Shown: positions 16,444-26,044, counted from the stretch's first letter. The stretch: 64,000 nt of DNA from Gemmatimonadota bacterium (GCA_028875075.1 JAPPGF010000017.1:44585-108584), one strand, 5' to 3'. The notes: generated from the letters alone by a model not told the origin. Numbers and translations are program-made.

Positions 16444-18083
16444 TGGATGAGATCGAGGCGGATGCGCTGATCGTCGGCTCGGGCTTTGCCGGCGCCCTGC
16501 TGGCCGACCGGCTGGCCGACATGGGCGTCGGATGCACCGTTCTCGAAGCCGGTGCGCGGGTGGACCGTAGCACCGCCTTCCAGTCCTTTCTGAATGCGGT
16601 GGTCAAGACGCCCGAGAGTCCTTACGAACGTCTGCCCGACGCTGATTTCCCGATCAGCCAAGACAGCGGCCACTGGTACCGCCAAGCCGGCCCGGACACG
16701 TTCAAGAGCACATACCTGAAGGCGGTCGGCGGCACTTCCTGGCATTGGCTCGGCACGTGCGTCCGTTTTCTGCCGAGCGACTTCCGAATGCGGACTCTCT
16801 TCGGCCAAGCGGAGGACTGGCCCATCGGCTATGACGAGCTGGAGCCGTTCTATACGGAAGCCGAGCGGGAGCTCGGTGTCGCCGGAGACTCGGCCGAGGA
16901 TCTGGGCTCTCCGCGGTCGGGACCGTTCCCGATGCCACCGGTTCCCAGAACGTATCTCGACCGGGTCTACGAGCAGGCGCTCGCGGGAACGTCCTTGCAG
17001 GTGAAGGTGACGCCCCAGGCGCGCAACTCCGTGAACCGGGAGGGGCGGCCCGCCTGCTGCGGCAGCGCCACCTGCATTCCGATATGTCCGGTTGCCGCCA
17101 AGTACGACGCCACGGTTCATCTCGAGCGGGCGTCGTCGAAGGGTGCCGTACTTCACGAGCGCACGACCGCCACGCGCATCGAAACCGACGCCGACGGCCA
17201 AGTGTCGGCTCTCCGTTTTCGTCGTCCGGACGGCAGTGGCGGCCTCGCCCGCGGGCGGGTCTACATTCTGGCGGCCAACGCCATCGAGACCGCGCGCCTC
17301 CTGCTTCACTCCAGTTCGGAGCGGTTGCCGGGCGGCATCGCCAACGAGTCCGATCAGGTGGGTCGCAACTTGATGGACCATCCCGTCCAGCTCAGTTGGG
17401 CGGTGGCCGGCGAGCCCGTCTGGCCCTACCGCGGCCCGCTTTCGACATCGGGTATCGAAAACCTCCGGGACGGGTCCTTCCGAAGACAGAGGTCGAGCCT
17501 GCGCATCCAGATCAGCAATGACGGTTGGAACTGGCCGACGGGCGGGGCAATGACGCTCGCGGACATGCTGTGGCGCAGAGGTCTGCGGGGCGTGGCGCTC
17601 CGGCAGGCGATTGCCGACCACGCATCCCGCCAGGTCCAGCTCGCGGCGTTGACCGAACAGCTGCCGGAGCCGGAAAACAGGGTGGCACTGGATGCGCGGG
17701 ACCGGGACCTCCACGGGGTTCCGCTGCCCCGTGTGCACTACCGGGTGGGCGAATACTCCCGTCGGGGGCTGGCAGCGGCGCGGAGGGTCCATGACGAGAT
17801 CTTCGCGCGGCTCCGCGCCACGGAACTCCATCACGCCGACGACTTCCAGGGTGCGGGACACATCATCGGTACGACCCGTATGGGAGACGACCCAAGCCGG
17901 TCTGTTGTAGACCGCGACCTGCGCTGCCACGGCCATCCAAATCTGTTTCTTGTGGGTGCCGGGGCATTCCCCACCGCATCGACGGCCAATCCGACGCTCA
18001 CCATCGCCGCGCTGGCGCTCCGGGCAGCGGCAGCAGTGGCCGAGACGCTGTCCGCGACCCCCACGCCTTTTCGCGACGCATAG
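16443..18083 (+). CDS. GMC-family FAD dehydrogenase, large subunit
   Basis: A 546-residue flavoprotein. The dinucleotide-binding motif is LIVGSGFAG at residues 9-17, followed by VLEAG. The GMC family segment KAVGGTSWHWLGTC lies near 95-110 and a cysteine cluster PACCGSATCIPICP near 200, typical of gluconate/sorbitol-type membrane dehydrogenases. The C-terminal GMC_C domain carries HIIGTTRMG and GAGAFPTASTANPTLTI with the active-site His/Asn region. It oxidises a sugar or alcohol in the periplasm and passes electrons to a cytochrome or quinone. A cytochrome c subunit is not adjacent. The substrate cannot be assigned. Confidence 0.9.
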   Translation: MDEIEADALIVGSGFAGALLADRLADMGVGCTVLEAGARVDRSTAFQSFLNAVVKTPESPYERLPDADFPISQDSGHWYRQAGPDTFKSTYLKAVGGTSWHWLGTCVRFLPSDFRMRTLFGQAEDWPIGYDELEPFYTEAERELGVAGDSAEDLGSPRSGPFPMPPVPRTYLDRVYEQALAGTSLQVKVTPQARNSVNREGRPACCGSATCIPICPVAAKYDATVHLERASSKGAVLHERTTATRIETDADGQVSALRFRRPDGSGGLARGRVYILAANAIETARLLLHSSSERLPGGIANESDQVGRNLMDHPVQLSWAVAGEPVWPYRGPLSTSGIENLRDGSFRRQRSSLRIQISNDGWNWPTGGAMTLADMLWRRGLRGVALRQAIADHASRQVQLAALTEQLPEPENRVALDARDRDLHGVPLPRVHYRVGEYSRRGLAAARRVHDEIFARLRATELHHADDFQGAGHIIGTTRMGDDPSRSVVDRDLRCHGHPNLFLVGAGAFPTASTANPTLTIAALALRAAAAVAETLSATPTPFRDA

Positions 18084-18212
18084 ACGCCGGCGTCAGCAAA
18101 GTGGCGGCCCCTCGGGCTGCACCAGGGGTTGGCGCTGTTCGACCGCACGGCCGGCGTCGCAGATCGGCACCGGGGACACCACCATCGTATGCATCGCTAC
18201 CTTCGGATCTAC

Positions 18213-18785
18213 CTATTCTGGAACGGGCACGTCCAGCGTCTCACCCAACGGTGCACGACAGCCGTCAATGCTCCAGATGTTCGTCCGACGCTGATATTCG
18301 CGAAGCCCGTTCGCACCCTTCCTCTGAGCCCATTTCGGCAGTGTATCCCGTTGACGTACCGATTCCATCACCGGCACGCCGAAACCACAGGACGTCTGTA
18401 TCCTCCGCAGATCGGCAAGGATGATCTGGCGAGCTCCAGCATGAGCGGGAAACATCGGAAGCAGCTCGGCCCAAGACGAGTCGCGCTCCAAGACGGTCCT
18501 GCCCTTGCCATATAGCCGCAGAATCTTGGGTGGCCCCGAGAACGAACAGAACATGAAGGTGATTCGGCCGTTCTCGGCCAGATGAGCAGACGTCTCGTTA
18601 CCACTCCCCGTCAGATCGAGATAGGCAACCCGAGACGGCGAAAGCACCCGAAACGTATCCAGCCCCTTCGGCGACAAGTTGACGTGCCCATCCGGTGCGA
18701 GCGGAGCCGTTGCCACGAAGAACAATGCTTGGGCGCCGATGAAATCCTGCAGCTTGGGAGTCAGTTCATCGTAGGTCTTTCCCAT
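18213..18785 (-). CDS. Pyridoxamine 5'-phosphate oxidase-family protein
   Basis: A 190-residue protein with the split-barrel FMN-binding fold. Residues 14-60 (FIGAQALFFVATAPLAPDGH, VNLSPKGLDTFRVLSP) and the strand GRITFMFCSFSGPPKILRLY with GKG are the usual markers of the subgroup annotated as PNPOx-family with FMN-binding barrel. The C-terminus SCGFGVPVME is also common in this subgroup. It is not PdxH itself; the physiological substrate is unknown. Monocistronic. Confidence 0.87.
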   Translation of the reverse strand: MGKTYDELTPKLQDFIGAQALFFVATAPLAPDGHVNLSPKGLDTFRVLSPSRVAYLDLTGSGNETSAHLAENGRITFMFCSFSGPPKILRLYGKGRTVLERDSSWAELLPMFPAHAGARQIILADLRRIQTSCGFGVPVMESVRQRDTLPKWAQRKGANGLREYQRRTNIWSIDGCRAPLGETLDVPVPE

Positions 18786-18970
18786 CGTCTCTCAACTCTC
18801 TTGGGGATCATTCAATAGCGTGATCTTCATGGGCACCTGGCCAAGGGGCCCGGCAAGCAGACCGACCATTCCGTGGACCGCGGCCGCTCGGGCGAAGTCC
18901 ATGACAGATCCGAGCCGACTGGTTATGCAAGCCTGGAGTCCCGTTCGGCTGAACAAACGGCGCTACCGAA

Positions 18971-19861
18971 CTACATGAGCGTCCGTGCCGGTTCGTAACT
19001 TCGCCCCGTTTCAAGCTCGACCTCCTGGCCACTCGAATCCTTGAGCCGAATACGGATCGTCCTGCCCGGGTCGCCCATGGCTCTCACGCCGACATGGAAG
19101 TGCAGGTGCGGTTGTCCCGCGAACCCCGTAGCCCCGCTACGTCCCAATGAATCCCCTTCCCTGACCGGGTCACCAACCGCCACCGGGATCCCCGGCGACA
19201 GGTGCCCATAGAATGCGAGCGTGCCGTCGCCATGTCCCACCACGACGAGATTCGAACGCTCGAGCAGGTCAGGATCGGGTCCACCTTCGGTAAAGCCGTC
19301 CTGTACATGCACGACGATCCCATCCCGGGCGGCAACGATAGGGGTGCCCCCGGGCATTCCGAAATCGAGCGCGTACCTCATGCCGAACATGTGCGTCTCT
19401 GCGCCATCAAAGCCTTGAAGGAGCGGACGCGCCTCCGTCCCCCCGAAAGGCATACCGTATAGGTAATCGTCCGGTTGGGTATCGCTGGCACCAAGGTCGA
19501 TCAAGACGGACAAGTCAGCGCCTATCGGGACCCCCTGGATCACTGTTTCCAGGAACGTGAGCGTTTCCGTGGACTCGCGGGCCACCACCCGCTCGATGGG
19601 GGTGCGGGCCGGCCTGCCTCCTCGCCCACGGAGGTTCCTGAGCACTCTCAGGTCCACGCGTACCGTGGCGGGGACCGGACCAGCGTTGGTCACAAAGTAC
19701 GTTCTCCCGCGGGACGTGTCCCTCCAACGCACGCAGACCTGCCACTCGCAGTTTACGGCGTTCGATCCGTCGGAGACGCTTGCAAAGCCGGCGCACGCGT
19801 ACATCGAAAGTGCCAGGACACCTGACAACCAGATGGCCAAGCCAAGGCGGGTCCGAGTCAT
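18971..19861 (-). CDS. M23-family (LytM-like) metallopeptidase
   Basis: A 296-residue exported protein. Residues 1-25 are a signal peptide (GLAIWLSGVLALSMYACAGF). Residues about 30-150 are a beta-rich domain. The peptidase domain follows: RYALDFGMPGGTPIVAARDG with the metal-binding Asp, then NLVVVGHGDGTLAFYGHLSP and GQPHLHFHV, the H-x-H zinc motif. The family's first His ligand is probably the one in THMFGMRYALDF rather than the usual H-x-G-x-D spacing, so activity should be confirmed. Likely a cell-wall endopeptidase or regulatory LytM factor. Confidence 0.88.
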   Translation of the reverse strand: MTRTRLGLAIWLSGVLALSMYACAGFASVSDGSNAVNCEWQVCVRWRDTSRGRTYFVTNAGPVPATVRVDLRVLRNLRGRGGRPARTPIERVVARESTETLTFLETVIQGVPIGADLSVLIDLGASDTQPDDYLYGMPFGGTEARPLLQGFDGAETHMFGMRYALDFGMPGGTPIVAARDGIVVHVQDGFTEGGPDPDLLERSNLVVVGHGDGTLAFYGHLSPGIPVAVGDPVREGDSLGRSGATGFAGQPHLHFHVGVRAMGDPGRTIRIRLKDSSGQEVELETGRSYEPARTLM

Positions 19862-20104
19862 CTGGATTCCAATGTCGGATAGTGATCAAGCGGTCTGGGA
19901 CATGCCTCCACTACCCTCGCCGTTCGCTCCTACCGCTCTGTAGTCCGTTTCAGGAGGAACCTTGGGCTAGCACAAGGGACCCCTCCTGACGGGCGTGGTG
20001 GCCTGGTACCTCTTATGTGACCGGTAGCCGAGCACAAAGTGCGGCGCCACGGCACTTTACCCATGATCCACAGTTGATCTGAACTCTTGCATTGCCGACC
20101 ATTC

Positions 20105-20127
20105 TTGTTATACCAATGTATAATAAC
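20105..20127 (+). promoter_or_regulatory. MazEF promoter/operator palindrome
   Basis: TTATAC (20108-20113), a CAAT centre and GTATAA (20118-20123) form a perfect inverted repeat. An outer GTTAT/ATAAC pair overlaps it. The sequence TATAAT at 20119-20124 lies inside the palindrome and is a consensus -10 box, 13 bases before the antitoxin ATG's leader begins with GGAGG. A -35 box is weak. The arrangement is that of an operator bound by the AbrB-type antitoxin for autorepression. Confidence 0.6.
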
Positions 20128-20137
20128 GGAGGTGTCC

Positions 20138-20395
20138 ATGCATACGACAAACCTGCGCAAAGTCGGTGGTTCCATCATGCTCGCGGTACCCCCCGCCCTT
20201 CTAGACCTCCTGCAGCTCACGGTTGGGGCCAAAGTGGAAATCGACGTGGAGAACGGTCGCCTGATCATTCAGCCCAAGGCACGTCCCAGCTACTCGCTCG
20301 ATGAGCTTCTGGCGCAATGCGACGAAATCGACGTTCCGTCCGCCGAGGACCGTGCCTGGATTGATGCGAAGCCGGTCGGCAACGAACTGTTGTAG
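20138..20395 (+). CDS. AbrB/MazE-type antitoxin
   Basis: An 85-residue swapped-hairpin DNA-binding protein starting at ATG 20138, after GGAGG. Residues 1-45 (TTNLRKVGGSIMLAVPPALL, LTVGAKVEIDVENGRLII) are the SpoVT-AbrB domain in the PemI/MazE form. Residues 50-85 (YSLDELLAQCDEID) are the toxin-binding tail. The gene overlaps the toxin start by one base. It should repress the operon through the palindrome at 20108-20123. Confidence 0.93.
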   Translation: MHTTNLRKVGGSIMLAVPPALLDLLQLTVGAKVEIDVENGRLIIQPKARPSYSLDELLAQCDEIDVPSAEDRAWIDAKPVGNELL

Positions 20396-20727
20396 TGGAG
20401 CGGGGCGACATCTGGCTTGTCAGCCTCGATCCCACTGCTGGCCATGAGCAACAGGGGACCCGGCCGGTACTGATCATCTCCCCTGCCCCATTCAACAAGC
20501 TGACCGGGACGCCGGTAGTGCTGCCCATCACCACGGGCGGAAGCTTCGCGCGCAGGCGCGGCTTCGCAGTGTCTCTACAGGGCACAGGCACCCGGACAAC
20601 CGGTGTGATCCGCTGCGACCAGCCGTGTGCCCTCGATCTCACAGCCCGGAAGGGGAAGCGCCTTGAGACTGTTCCCGAGCAGATCATTGACGACGTGCTT
20701 GCCCGCCTCGCCACCATCCTTGAATAG
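20395..20727 (+). CDS. MazF/PemK-type endoribonuclease toxin
   Basis: A 110-residue protein starting with GTG in the last base of the antitoxin stop. It shows the whole PemK/MazF core: RGDIWLVSLDPTAGHEQQGT, RPVLIISPAPFNKLTG, TPVVLPITTGG, and IRCDQPCALDLTAR. The Arg in RPVLI and the Thr/Asp in the TTGG and RCDQ segments are the family's catalytic residues. It is expected to cut single-stranded mRNA at short motifs. Complete module. Confidence 0.95.
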   Translation: MERGDIWLVSLDPTAGHEQQGTRPVLIISPAPFNKLTGTPVVLPITTGGSFARRRGFAVSLQGTGTRTTGVIRCDQPCALDLTARKGKRLETVPEQIIDDVLARLATILE

Positions 20728-21220
20728 ACGGTGTGACTAGCTCAAGAGCCCCGGAGGTCCCCTCCCGGTGCTGGAGACTGGTGCTGGCCCGCGGGTTCCG
20801 TGCACGAGACCTGGCATGGGTGGAGGAGCCACGCAGGCGGAACGCCTGAGGCCAGAATCCCGGCAGGAAGTCGGCTAACTACTTACAGGGCCGCATGATC
20901 TGCGTTTCCTGCCGTTGTACTGGACCCTGCTGGAACGTACCGCGAAAGCGGGACGCTCCGGCGCATCCTTAACACCGACCGACTCCGCTACCGGGAACTG
21001 GTTGCCTGAGGCCGCGCCAGCGCTTACCCTCCCCCCGTCATCATCGAGGCAAGGAAGCCCCTGTCGGGCTACCTGCCGAATACAAGAGCCTGTGGACAAA
21101 GCCGGGCGGGTAGCTCCCGTCTGGACGGCGAATAGGCAGGAACTTTCCGCAGCTTCCTTGTGCGATGGTGACAAATGGCCCGGCGCCATTTGTGCCCACC
21201 GCAACCGAGGAGATCACCCC
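20728..21220. other. Intergenic region, nature unclear
   Basis: About 490 bases without a gene I can support. A minus-strand frame (21204-20875) has some protein-like character but no family. Several short GC hairpins are present (for example GGCGGAACGCC near 20836), so a structured RNA is possible. The last 20 bases hold GAGGAG, the ribosome-binding site of the next gene. Confidence 0.4.
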
Positions 21221-22276
21221 GTGCGCCACTATGTCCTGCTGTCCGTCACTCTCATGCTCGCTTTCTTGTTCGGCTGCGAGGGTCCGGTGGGTCCTACGGG
21301 GCCGCAGGGACCTCAAGGTCCCCAAGGCGCACAAGGCATTCAAGGTCCGGCCGGCCAGGACGGTGCCGATGGGGCCACCGGAGCTACGGGCCCCCAAGGT
21401 CCTCAGGGAGTACAAGGAGTTGCTGGAGCACCAGGAGAGCGCGGCCCCCAAGGCGATCCGCTGAATTGGGCGGACGTACTGGAGAGGCAGAATTTGGTCG
21501 ATGGAATATACGCGATCGGGGTTGCATATGACGACCGTTCTGGGGCACGGCGCTTTCACATAAACGGGACCGGGTTCGTAGCCTATTACAGCAACGCGCT
21601 CTGGACGAACGCTCACGTCGTCAGGGGTGTGCGGGAGACGGTCACCGGCTTGGCTGGCGCTAACCCCAAGGCCATCGCCGTAAAGGCGGGCAGCCACAAC
21701 CGCGGTGGCGGGTGGACAGAGTATGACTTGGGGGGAGGCCATATACACCCCGACTACGATGGCACCAATAGCTCTCCCGACATAGGGTTGTACTACCTGC
21801 CGCTTGATGCCGATGCTACCGCCCTCAGTTTGCTGCCTCGTGAATACTTCGGTGGGCTGCACGAAGGACAGCCCATCGGGACTCTCGGATTCCCGGGAGA
21901 ACTTCGGTGGGGGCGGGGCGATGGCTCGGTCAGACCGACCTTCAAGGACGGAACTATCAGCGCGATCCACAAGTTTCCGACCCACTACCAGATCCAACAC
22001 AACTTCGATGTGACAGGCGGCACGAGCGGCTCCGCGATCTTCGATCATCAAGGGTGGGTCGTGGCCGTCAACCACGCAGGCTTCCGCGAGGGGAGCTTGG
22101 ATTTCGGCATCCGCGCAGACGAAGTATGGGAATACATCGAATGTTGTACGCGGGAGGTTGCGTTGCTTTCGCCAGAAGACACGCCACTCGGCCCCCGTCT
22201 GCCCGTAAGGCCCTACCCGTCTGACACCTATCAGCCGTTCCCCGAGGACTGGAACGGAGAGACGATCAGTCCCTAG
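21221..22276 (+). CDS. Trypsin-like serine protease lipoprotein with collagen-like repeats
   Basis: A 351-residue protein starting at GTG 21221, with GAGGAG upstream. A lipoprotein signal ends at Cys19 (LMLAFLFGC). Residues 21-79 are an uninterrupted Gly-X-Y collagen-like tract rich in GPQ (about 19 triplets). The chymotrypsin-fold domain follows, with His132 (TNAHVV), Asp187 (SSPDIGL) and Ser269 (GGTSGSAI), a complete triad. The tract probably forms a trimeric stalk that holds the protease away from the outer membrane. The same GPTGPQG start follows the lipid-anchored Cys of the nuclease at 6512. The architecture is unusual; see findings. Confidence 0.9.
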   Translation: MRHYVLLSVTLMLAFLFGCEGPVGPTGPQGPQGPQGAQGIQGPAGQDGADGATGATGPQGPQGVQGVAGAPGERGPQGDPLNWADVLERQNLVDGIYAIGVAYDDRSGARRFHINGTGFVAYYSNALWTNAHVVRGVRETVTGLAGANPKAIAVKAGSHNRGGGWTEYDLGGGHIHPDYDGTNSSPDIGLYYLPLDADATALSLLPREYFGGLHEGQPIGTLGFPGELRWGRGDGSVRPTFKDGTISAIHKFPTHYQIQHNFDVTGGTSGSAIFDHQGWVVAVNHAGFREGSLDFGIRADEVWEYIECCTREVALLSPEDTPLGPRLPVRPYPSDTYQPFPEDWNGETISP

Positions 22277-22522
22277 GCTCGGCATCGCTGTCCACATCCA
22301 TCGGGGGTGGTTCGTAGCCGTCCAAGCCATCTAAGAGCCGCAGGTCTAGTCTCGGCGGCCGAGCACGCCGCCTTTCGTCTTTTTCGCGCCCGAGGGCCCT
22401 TACGCGGTTCACAAGAACCTGCCATTGGGCTATGGCACGCAGAGTCTCATCACCCTCTCTGCTCCGCCAGTTCCCACGGGGGCGTGTCCAGGTGCCGCAT
22501 CGGCGTGCCCCAAGGAGCGACG

Positions 22523-23065
22523 TCAGAACGTGATGCGCGCTCCGAAGCGTGCCGCGGGGCTACCACCGCGCAACCGCAGTTCGGCGAGCGGGCTGGCAAC
22601 GATGTCGCTACCCAGCGGAATGCTCTCCCACCGTTCAGGCCCAAGCAGCAACGCCCCGATGCCCATCCCCGCGACACCTCCGGCCGCACCGAAGATCAGG
22701 CCGCCGACCAACGCGGTACGCAAGCCGACGTCGTCGTCGTCACATGCTTCTGTGAAGCATAAGCTGGAGGCCCATGCTCCAAACACGGTGCCTCCCACCG
22801 CACCGACGGCCCCGCCCCACACGAGGCCGCGCTTCCAGGCCGACCCGCGTCCGGTGCTTCGTTCGAGCCCGATGATATCGATGTGCCGGAATGATCCGCC
22901 CCCGCTCAAAGTGAATCGGTCGTCGTCGGTCTCCACGACCTGACCCACTACCCTTCCGTCCACGGTGGTGACGCGAACACGTTCGCCCACATCTTGTGCG
23001 AACAGGGCGTGCGGGCCGGCTGCCGAGCCGATGATGAGGAGAATCGACGTTGTGAATTTTTTCAC
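22523..23065 (-). CDS. Exported hypothetical protein with glycine-zipper segments
   Basis: A 180-residue protein. A signal peptide (MKKFTTSILLIIGSAAGPHA, cleavage near ALFAQ) is followed by a small beta domain (VGERVRVTTVDGRVVGQVVE, RFTLSGGGSFRHIDI) like the SH3/Sm-type domains of outer-membrane stress proteins. Two hydrophobic Gly-rich segments (WGGAVGAVGGTVFGAWASSL and GLIFGAAGGVAGMGIGALLL) come next. It ends in FGARITF, an outer-membrane-like aromatic terminus. The family is known only as hypothetical proteins. Monocistronic. Confidence 0.75.
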   Translation of the reverse strand: MKKFTTSILLIIGSAAGPHALFAQDVGERVRVTTVDGRVVGQVVETDDDRFTLSGGGSFRHIDIIGLERSTGRGSAWKRGLVWGGAVGAVGGTVFGAWASSLCFTEACDDDDVGLRTALVGGLIFGAAGGVAGMGIGALLLGPERWESIPLGSDIVASPLAELRLRGGSPAARFGARITF

Positions 23066-23196
23066 GGGTCGTGACTCCTATCGTCGTGTGGACGGGGTTT
23101 GCCGGGCGCGATACAGTCGATCAGGGGGGTTCCAGAGCGCCCCCTCGACCTCGTTACCTCGTTCCTCACGGCTGACGAACGCGCGCCGCTGGACGC

Positions 23197-23436
23197 GTGA
23201 GCGGGCGAGGAGTCGGATCGGTTCCCGGAGTTCGGGCGGAGAGCCTGCTCCCCTACCTTGCCCTCGGGGCGCTGGCCGTCGCCGTCATCTTCGGACTAAC
23301 CACCGAGGTGGTCAACGTGTGGACGACATACTCCATTTCGTCGGCGATCCAGAGGCGGCCGATCCGGGCCGGTGGCGATGAGGGGGGGAGAGTGCCGTGG
23401 CTAAGCGCTCGGCCGGGTAGACAACGATGGCGTTAG
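23197..23436 (+). CDS. Possible small single-pass membrane protein
   Basis: A 79-residue frame starting at GTG 23197, with one transmembrane helix (LLPYLALGALAVAVIFGLTT) and a conserved-looking following segment (VVNVWTTYSISSAIQR). The C-terminal 25 residues look like shadow sequence and the frame overlaps the symporter start by 10 bases. A small partner protein upstream of an SSS transporter would not be unusual, but I recognise no family and the true extent is uncertain. Confidence 0.35.
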   Translation: MSGRGVGSVPGVRAESLLPYLALGALAVAVIFGLTTEVVNVWTTYSISSAIQRRPIRAGGDEGGRVPWLSARPGRQRWR

Positions 23437-24965
23437 ACCGGATCGATCTCGTCGCCTTCGTCACCTTTCTCGCCGTCGTGGTCGGCGTGTCCCTCTACGC
23501 GGGTCGCAGGGAGGACACGACCGCCGACTACTTCCTGGCTGGCCGCAATCTGCCCTGGTGGCTCATCGGCATCTCGCTGATCGCCTCCAACATCTCCTCC
23601 GAGCACTTCATCGGGATGTCGGGCGAGGGGTTCCAGACGGGACTGGCCATCGCCGCCTTCGAGTGGGTCGCAGCCATCGCGCTCGTCTTCGTGGCACTCG
23701 TGCTCCTGCCCCGGTTCCTGAAGGCCGGCATCTACACCCTCCCCGAATACCTCGAGTTCCGGTTCGGACCCACTCCACGGGTCATCATGGCCGCATACCT
23801 GATGACCGTCTACGTGGTGGTGGGCCTGGCCGGAATCCTCTACGCGGGAAGCCTGGCCCTGACGAGCATCTTCGGGCTCGACCTCACGGCCGGGGTCTGG
23901 GCGATCGGCCTCCTCGCGGGCGGATACACGATCTACGGCGGGCTGAAGGCGGTCGTCTGGTCCGACATGCTCCAGGGCATCGCGCTGCTCGGGGGCGGGA
24001 CGGTGTTGTTCTTCCTGAGCATGAACGCGGTGGGCGGATTCGGCGCGTTCCTGTCCGCCAACGAGGACAGGCTCCACCTGATGCTGCCGGCCGATCATCC
24101 GACGCTCCCCTGGACGATCTACGTCCTGGGCATCTGGGTCCCGAACATCGCGTACTGGGGACTGAACCAATTCATATCGCAGCGAGCTCTGGCCGCCAGG
24201 AGTCTGGCCGAGGGCCAGAAGGGCGTGATCTTCGCGGCGTTCCTCAAGCTCCTGATCCCGTTTCTGATCGTGATGCCCGGGATCGCGGCCTATCAACTCT
24301 ACGCCAGCGAGATCGCGATCGGGGATCAGGCCTATCCCGAGCTCATGGCCAATCTGCTGCCCACGGGCCTTCGCGGCGTCATGTTCGCCGCACTCTTCGG
24401 GGCCGTCATGAGTTCGCTGGACTCCATGCTGAACTCGGCGTCCACGATCTTCACGCTGGATATCTACTCACGCCACGTCGTGAAGAAGGAGCTCGAGCCA
24501 AGCAGGGCGATTCGCATCGGGAGGATCGCGACCGGCGTCTTCGTCGTCATCGGCTGCCTGCTGGCCCCGCAGCTTGCTTCGGTCGGGGGGATCTACGAGT
24601 ACATGCAGAGGGTTTGGAACTTTATCTGGCCGGGTATCCTCGCGGTCTTCCTCATGGGGATGGTCCTCCCCAAGGCGCCTCCGCGGGCGGCGACCGTGGC
24701 GCTCCTGATCTCCCCGCCGGCGTACGGACTGCTGACGCTGGGCCTCGATTTCTTCTTCGATTCGCAGGCGTACCTGAACGCCGCAGCCGGAGCGTTCGTC
24801 CTCTCGAGCCTAGTGCTTGTTGTTGGGTCGCGCGTCCGGCCACTGGCTGAGGCTCGGGCTCTGCCGCACTCCGATGCCGTGGACCTTGAACCCGCACCGT
24901 CGGCGAGGTGGGGGGGTGCGGTCGTGGTGATCCTCACGCTGGGCCTCTATGCGGTGTTCTGGTAG
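23427..24965 (+). CDS. Sodium:solute symporter (SSS/SGLT family)
   Basis: A 512-residue inner-membrane protein with about 14 helices. Family features: the N-terminal DYFLAGRNLPWWLIGISLIA and SNISSEHFIGMSGEGF (substrate and Na sites of the SGLT branch), AGGYTIYGGLKAVVWSDMLQ, the Na-binding helix region GVMFAALFGAVMSSLDSMLN, and RIGRIATGVF. These match the SGLT-like sugar (glucose/galactose or inositol) branch of SLC5. The catabolic neighbours do not reveal the substrate. Complete and apparently monocistronic. Confidence 0.93.
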   Translation: MALDRIDLVAFVTFLAVVVGVSLYAGRREDTTADYFLAGRNLPWWLIGISLIASNISSEHFIGMSGEGFQTGLAIAAFEWVAAIALVFVALVLLPRFLKAGIYTLPEYLEFRFGPTPRVIMAAYLMTVYVVVGLAGILYAGSLALTSIFGLDLTAGVWAIGLLAGGYTIYGGLKAVVWSDMLQGIALLGGGTVLFFLSMNAVGGFGAFLSANEDRLHLMLPADHPTLPWTIYVLGIWVPNIAYWGLNQFISQRALAARSLAEGQKGVIFAAFLKLLIPFLIVMPGIAAYQLYASEIAIGDQAYPELMANLLPTGLRGVMFAALFGAVMSSLDSMLNSASTIFTLDIYSRHVVKKELEPSRAIRIGRIATGVFVVIGCLLAPQLASVGGIYEYMQRVWNFIWPGILAVFLMGMVLPKAPPRAATVALLISPPAYGLLTLGLDFFFDSQAYLNAAAGAFVLSSLVLVVGSRVRPLAEARALPHSDAVDLEPAPSARWGGAVVVILTLGLYAVFW

Positions 24966-25171
24966 AAGGCGCCGCGGCCGCCGCGCGCGAGCAGGGAGTC
25001 ATCACGACGCCCTGGGGATCGCGGGGATGGAGAAGCGGGTGCTGCTGAAGACCAGCCCGCCGGCAAGCAGCGACCCGGCTTCCCAGTCCTGGCCGCACTC
25101 TTCCTGATTGGGCTTGTCCTGCTCCAGCGGGTGCGCGACCGTTAGCAGATCCACCCCTCACGAGGTGCAGC

Positions 25172-26044
25172 ATGACGATCAACACCACAGAACGGCGCGC
25201 CGCGGTCCGCGAACGATACGCTCGGGCGGCCGTGACCGGAGAAAGCTGCTGCGGCCCCGCTGATTGCAAGCCTCCGGCGGCCGACGCAGCCGCAACCGAT
25301 ACCACCGCCGCCTCCGCCACCCCCGACGAGATCAGCTGCGCCGTCGGTTACGACCGGGACGAAGTGGACCGCGTCCCCGAGGGCGCCAACCTCGGCCTCG
25401 GATGCGGCAACCCCGTCGCCCTCGCATCGCTGGTCGCGGGCGAGACGGTGCTCGACCTCGGCTCGGGCGGCGGCTTCGACTGCTTCCTGGCCGCCGAGCG
25501 TGTCGGCCCCCAGGGCCGGGTCATCGGCGTGGACATGACGCCGGAGATGGTGGAGCGGGCCCGCGCCAACGCACTCAAGGGCGGCGTCGCGAACGTGGAG
25601 TTCCGGCTGGGCGAGATCGAGGCCCTGCCGGTGGCCGACGGGATTGCCGACATCGTCATCTCCAACTGCGTCCTCAATCTCTCGGCCGACCGTCCGCGGG
25701 TCCTCGCCGAGGCGCTCCGCGCGCTCAAGCCCGGTGGCCGCGTCATGATCTCGGACCTGGTGTCCGATCACCCCGCGCCGGATTTCGTCGCCACCTCGAA
25801 GGATTCGCTCGTCGGCTGCTTGCCGGTCGGGACCGCAGAGTACCAAGCCGACCTCGCAGCCGCCGGATTCATCGACATCAGCGTCGAACGGCGCCAGCGC
25901 TATCCGGCCGGGCACGTCCTCGCCGATCCCCAGGTGCAGGCGGTCATCCGCCGCGAGCCCGCGCGCGAAGCCGAGGTCCGTGCCTTCGTGGCGTCGATAT
26001 ACAGCGGGACGATCCGCGCCGGAAAGCCGGAGGTCCGAGGATGA
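25172..26044 (+). CDS. arsM: Arsenite methyltransferase
   Basis: A 290-residue SAM-dependent methyltransferase. Residues 57-80 (AVGYDRDEVDRVPEGANLGL, GCGNP) and motif I LDLGSGGGFDCFLAAE (94-109) are diagnostic for ArsM. The arsenic-binding cysteines are present: one in SNC (Cys166), one in SLVGC (Cys216), and extra N-terminal cysteines (SCCGPADC, Cys56). Reaction: stepwise methylation of As(III) to methylarsenicals, giving resistance. No ArsR-type regulator or ars pump is adjacent in the window. A short C-terminal transmembrane-like relic (PVLAALFLIGLVLLQRVRDR) is encoded just upstream near 25070-25145 without a start. Confidence 0.95.
   Translation: MTINTTERRAAVRERYARAAVTGESCCGPADCKPPAADAAATDTTAASATPDEISCAVGYDRDEVDRVPEGANLGLGCGNPVALASLVAGETVLDLGSGGGFDCFLAAERVGPQGRVIGVDMTPEMVERARANALKGGVANVEFRLGEIEALPVADGIADIVISNCVLNLSADRPRVLAEALRALKPGGRVMISDLVSDHPAPDFVATSKDSLVGCLPVGTAEYQADLAAAGFIDISVERRQRYPAGHVLADPQVQAVIRREPAREAEVRAFVASIYSGTIRAGKPEVRG

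Noticed and set aside
20870..20895. GTCGGCTAACTAC resembling the 16S rRNA 530 region
   Set aside because: Match limited to about a dozen bases; neighbouring bases do not continue as rRNA.
20875..21204. Minus-strand 109-codon frame as a gene
   Set aside because: No ribosome-binding site, no family cue, and no operon context; left as intergenic.
21280..21465. Short tandem repeat region considered as a CRISPR-like array
   Set aside because: The periodicity is 9 bases and encodes Gly-X-Y triplets in frame; there are no spacers.
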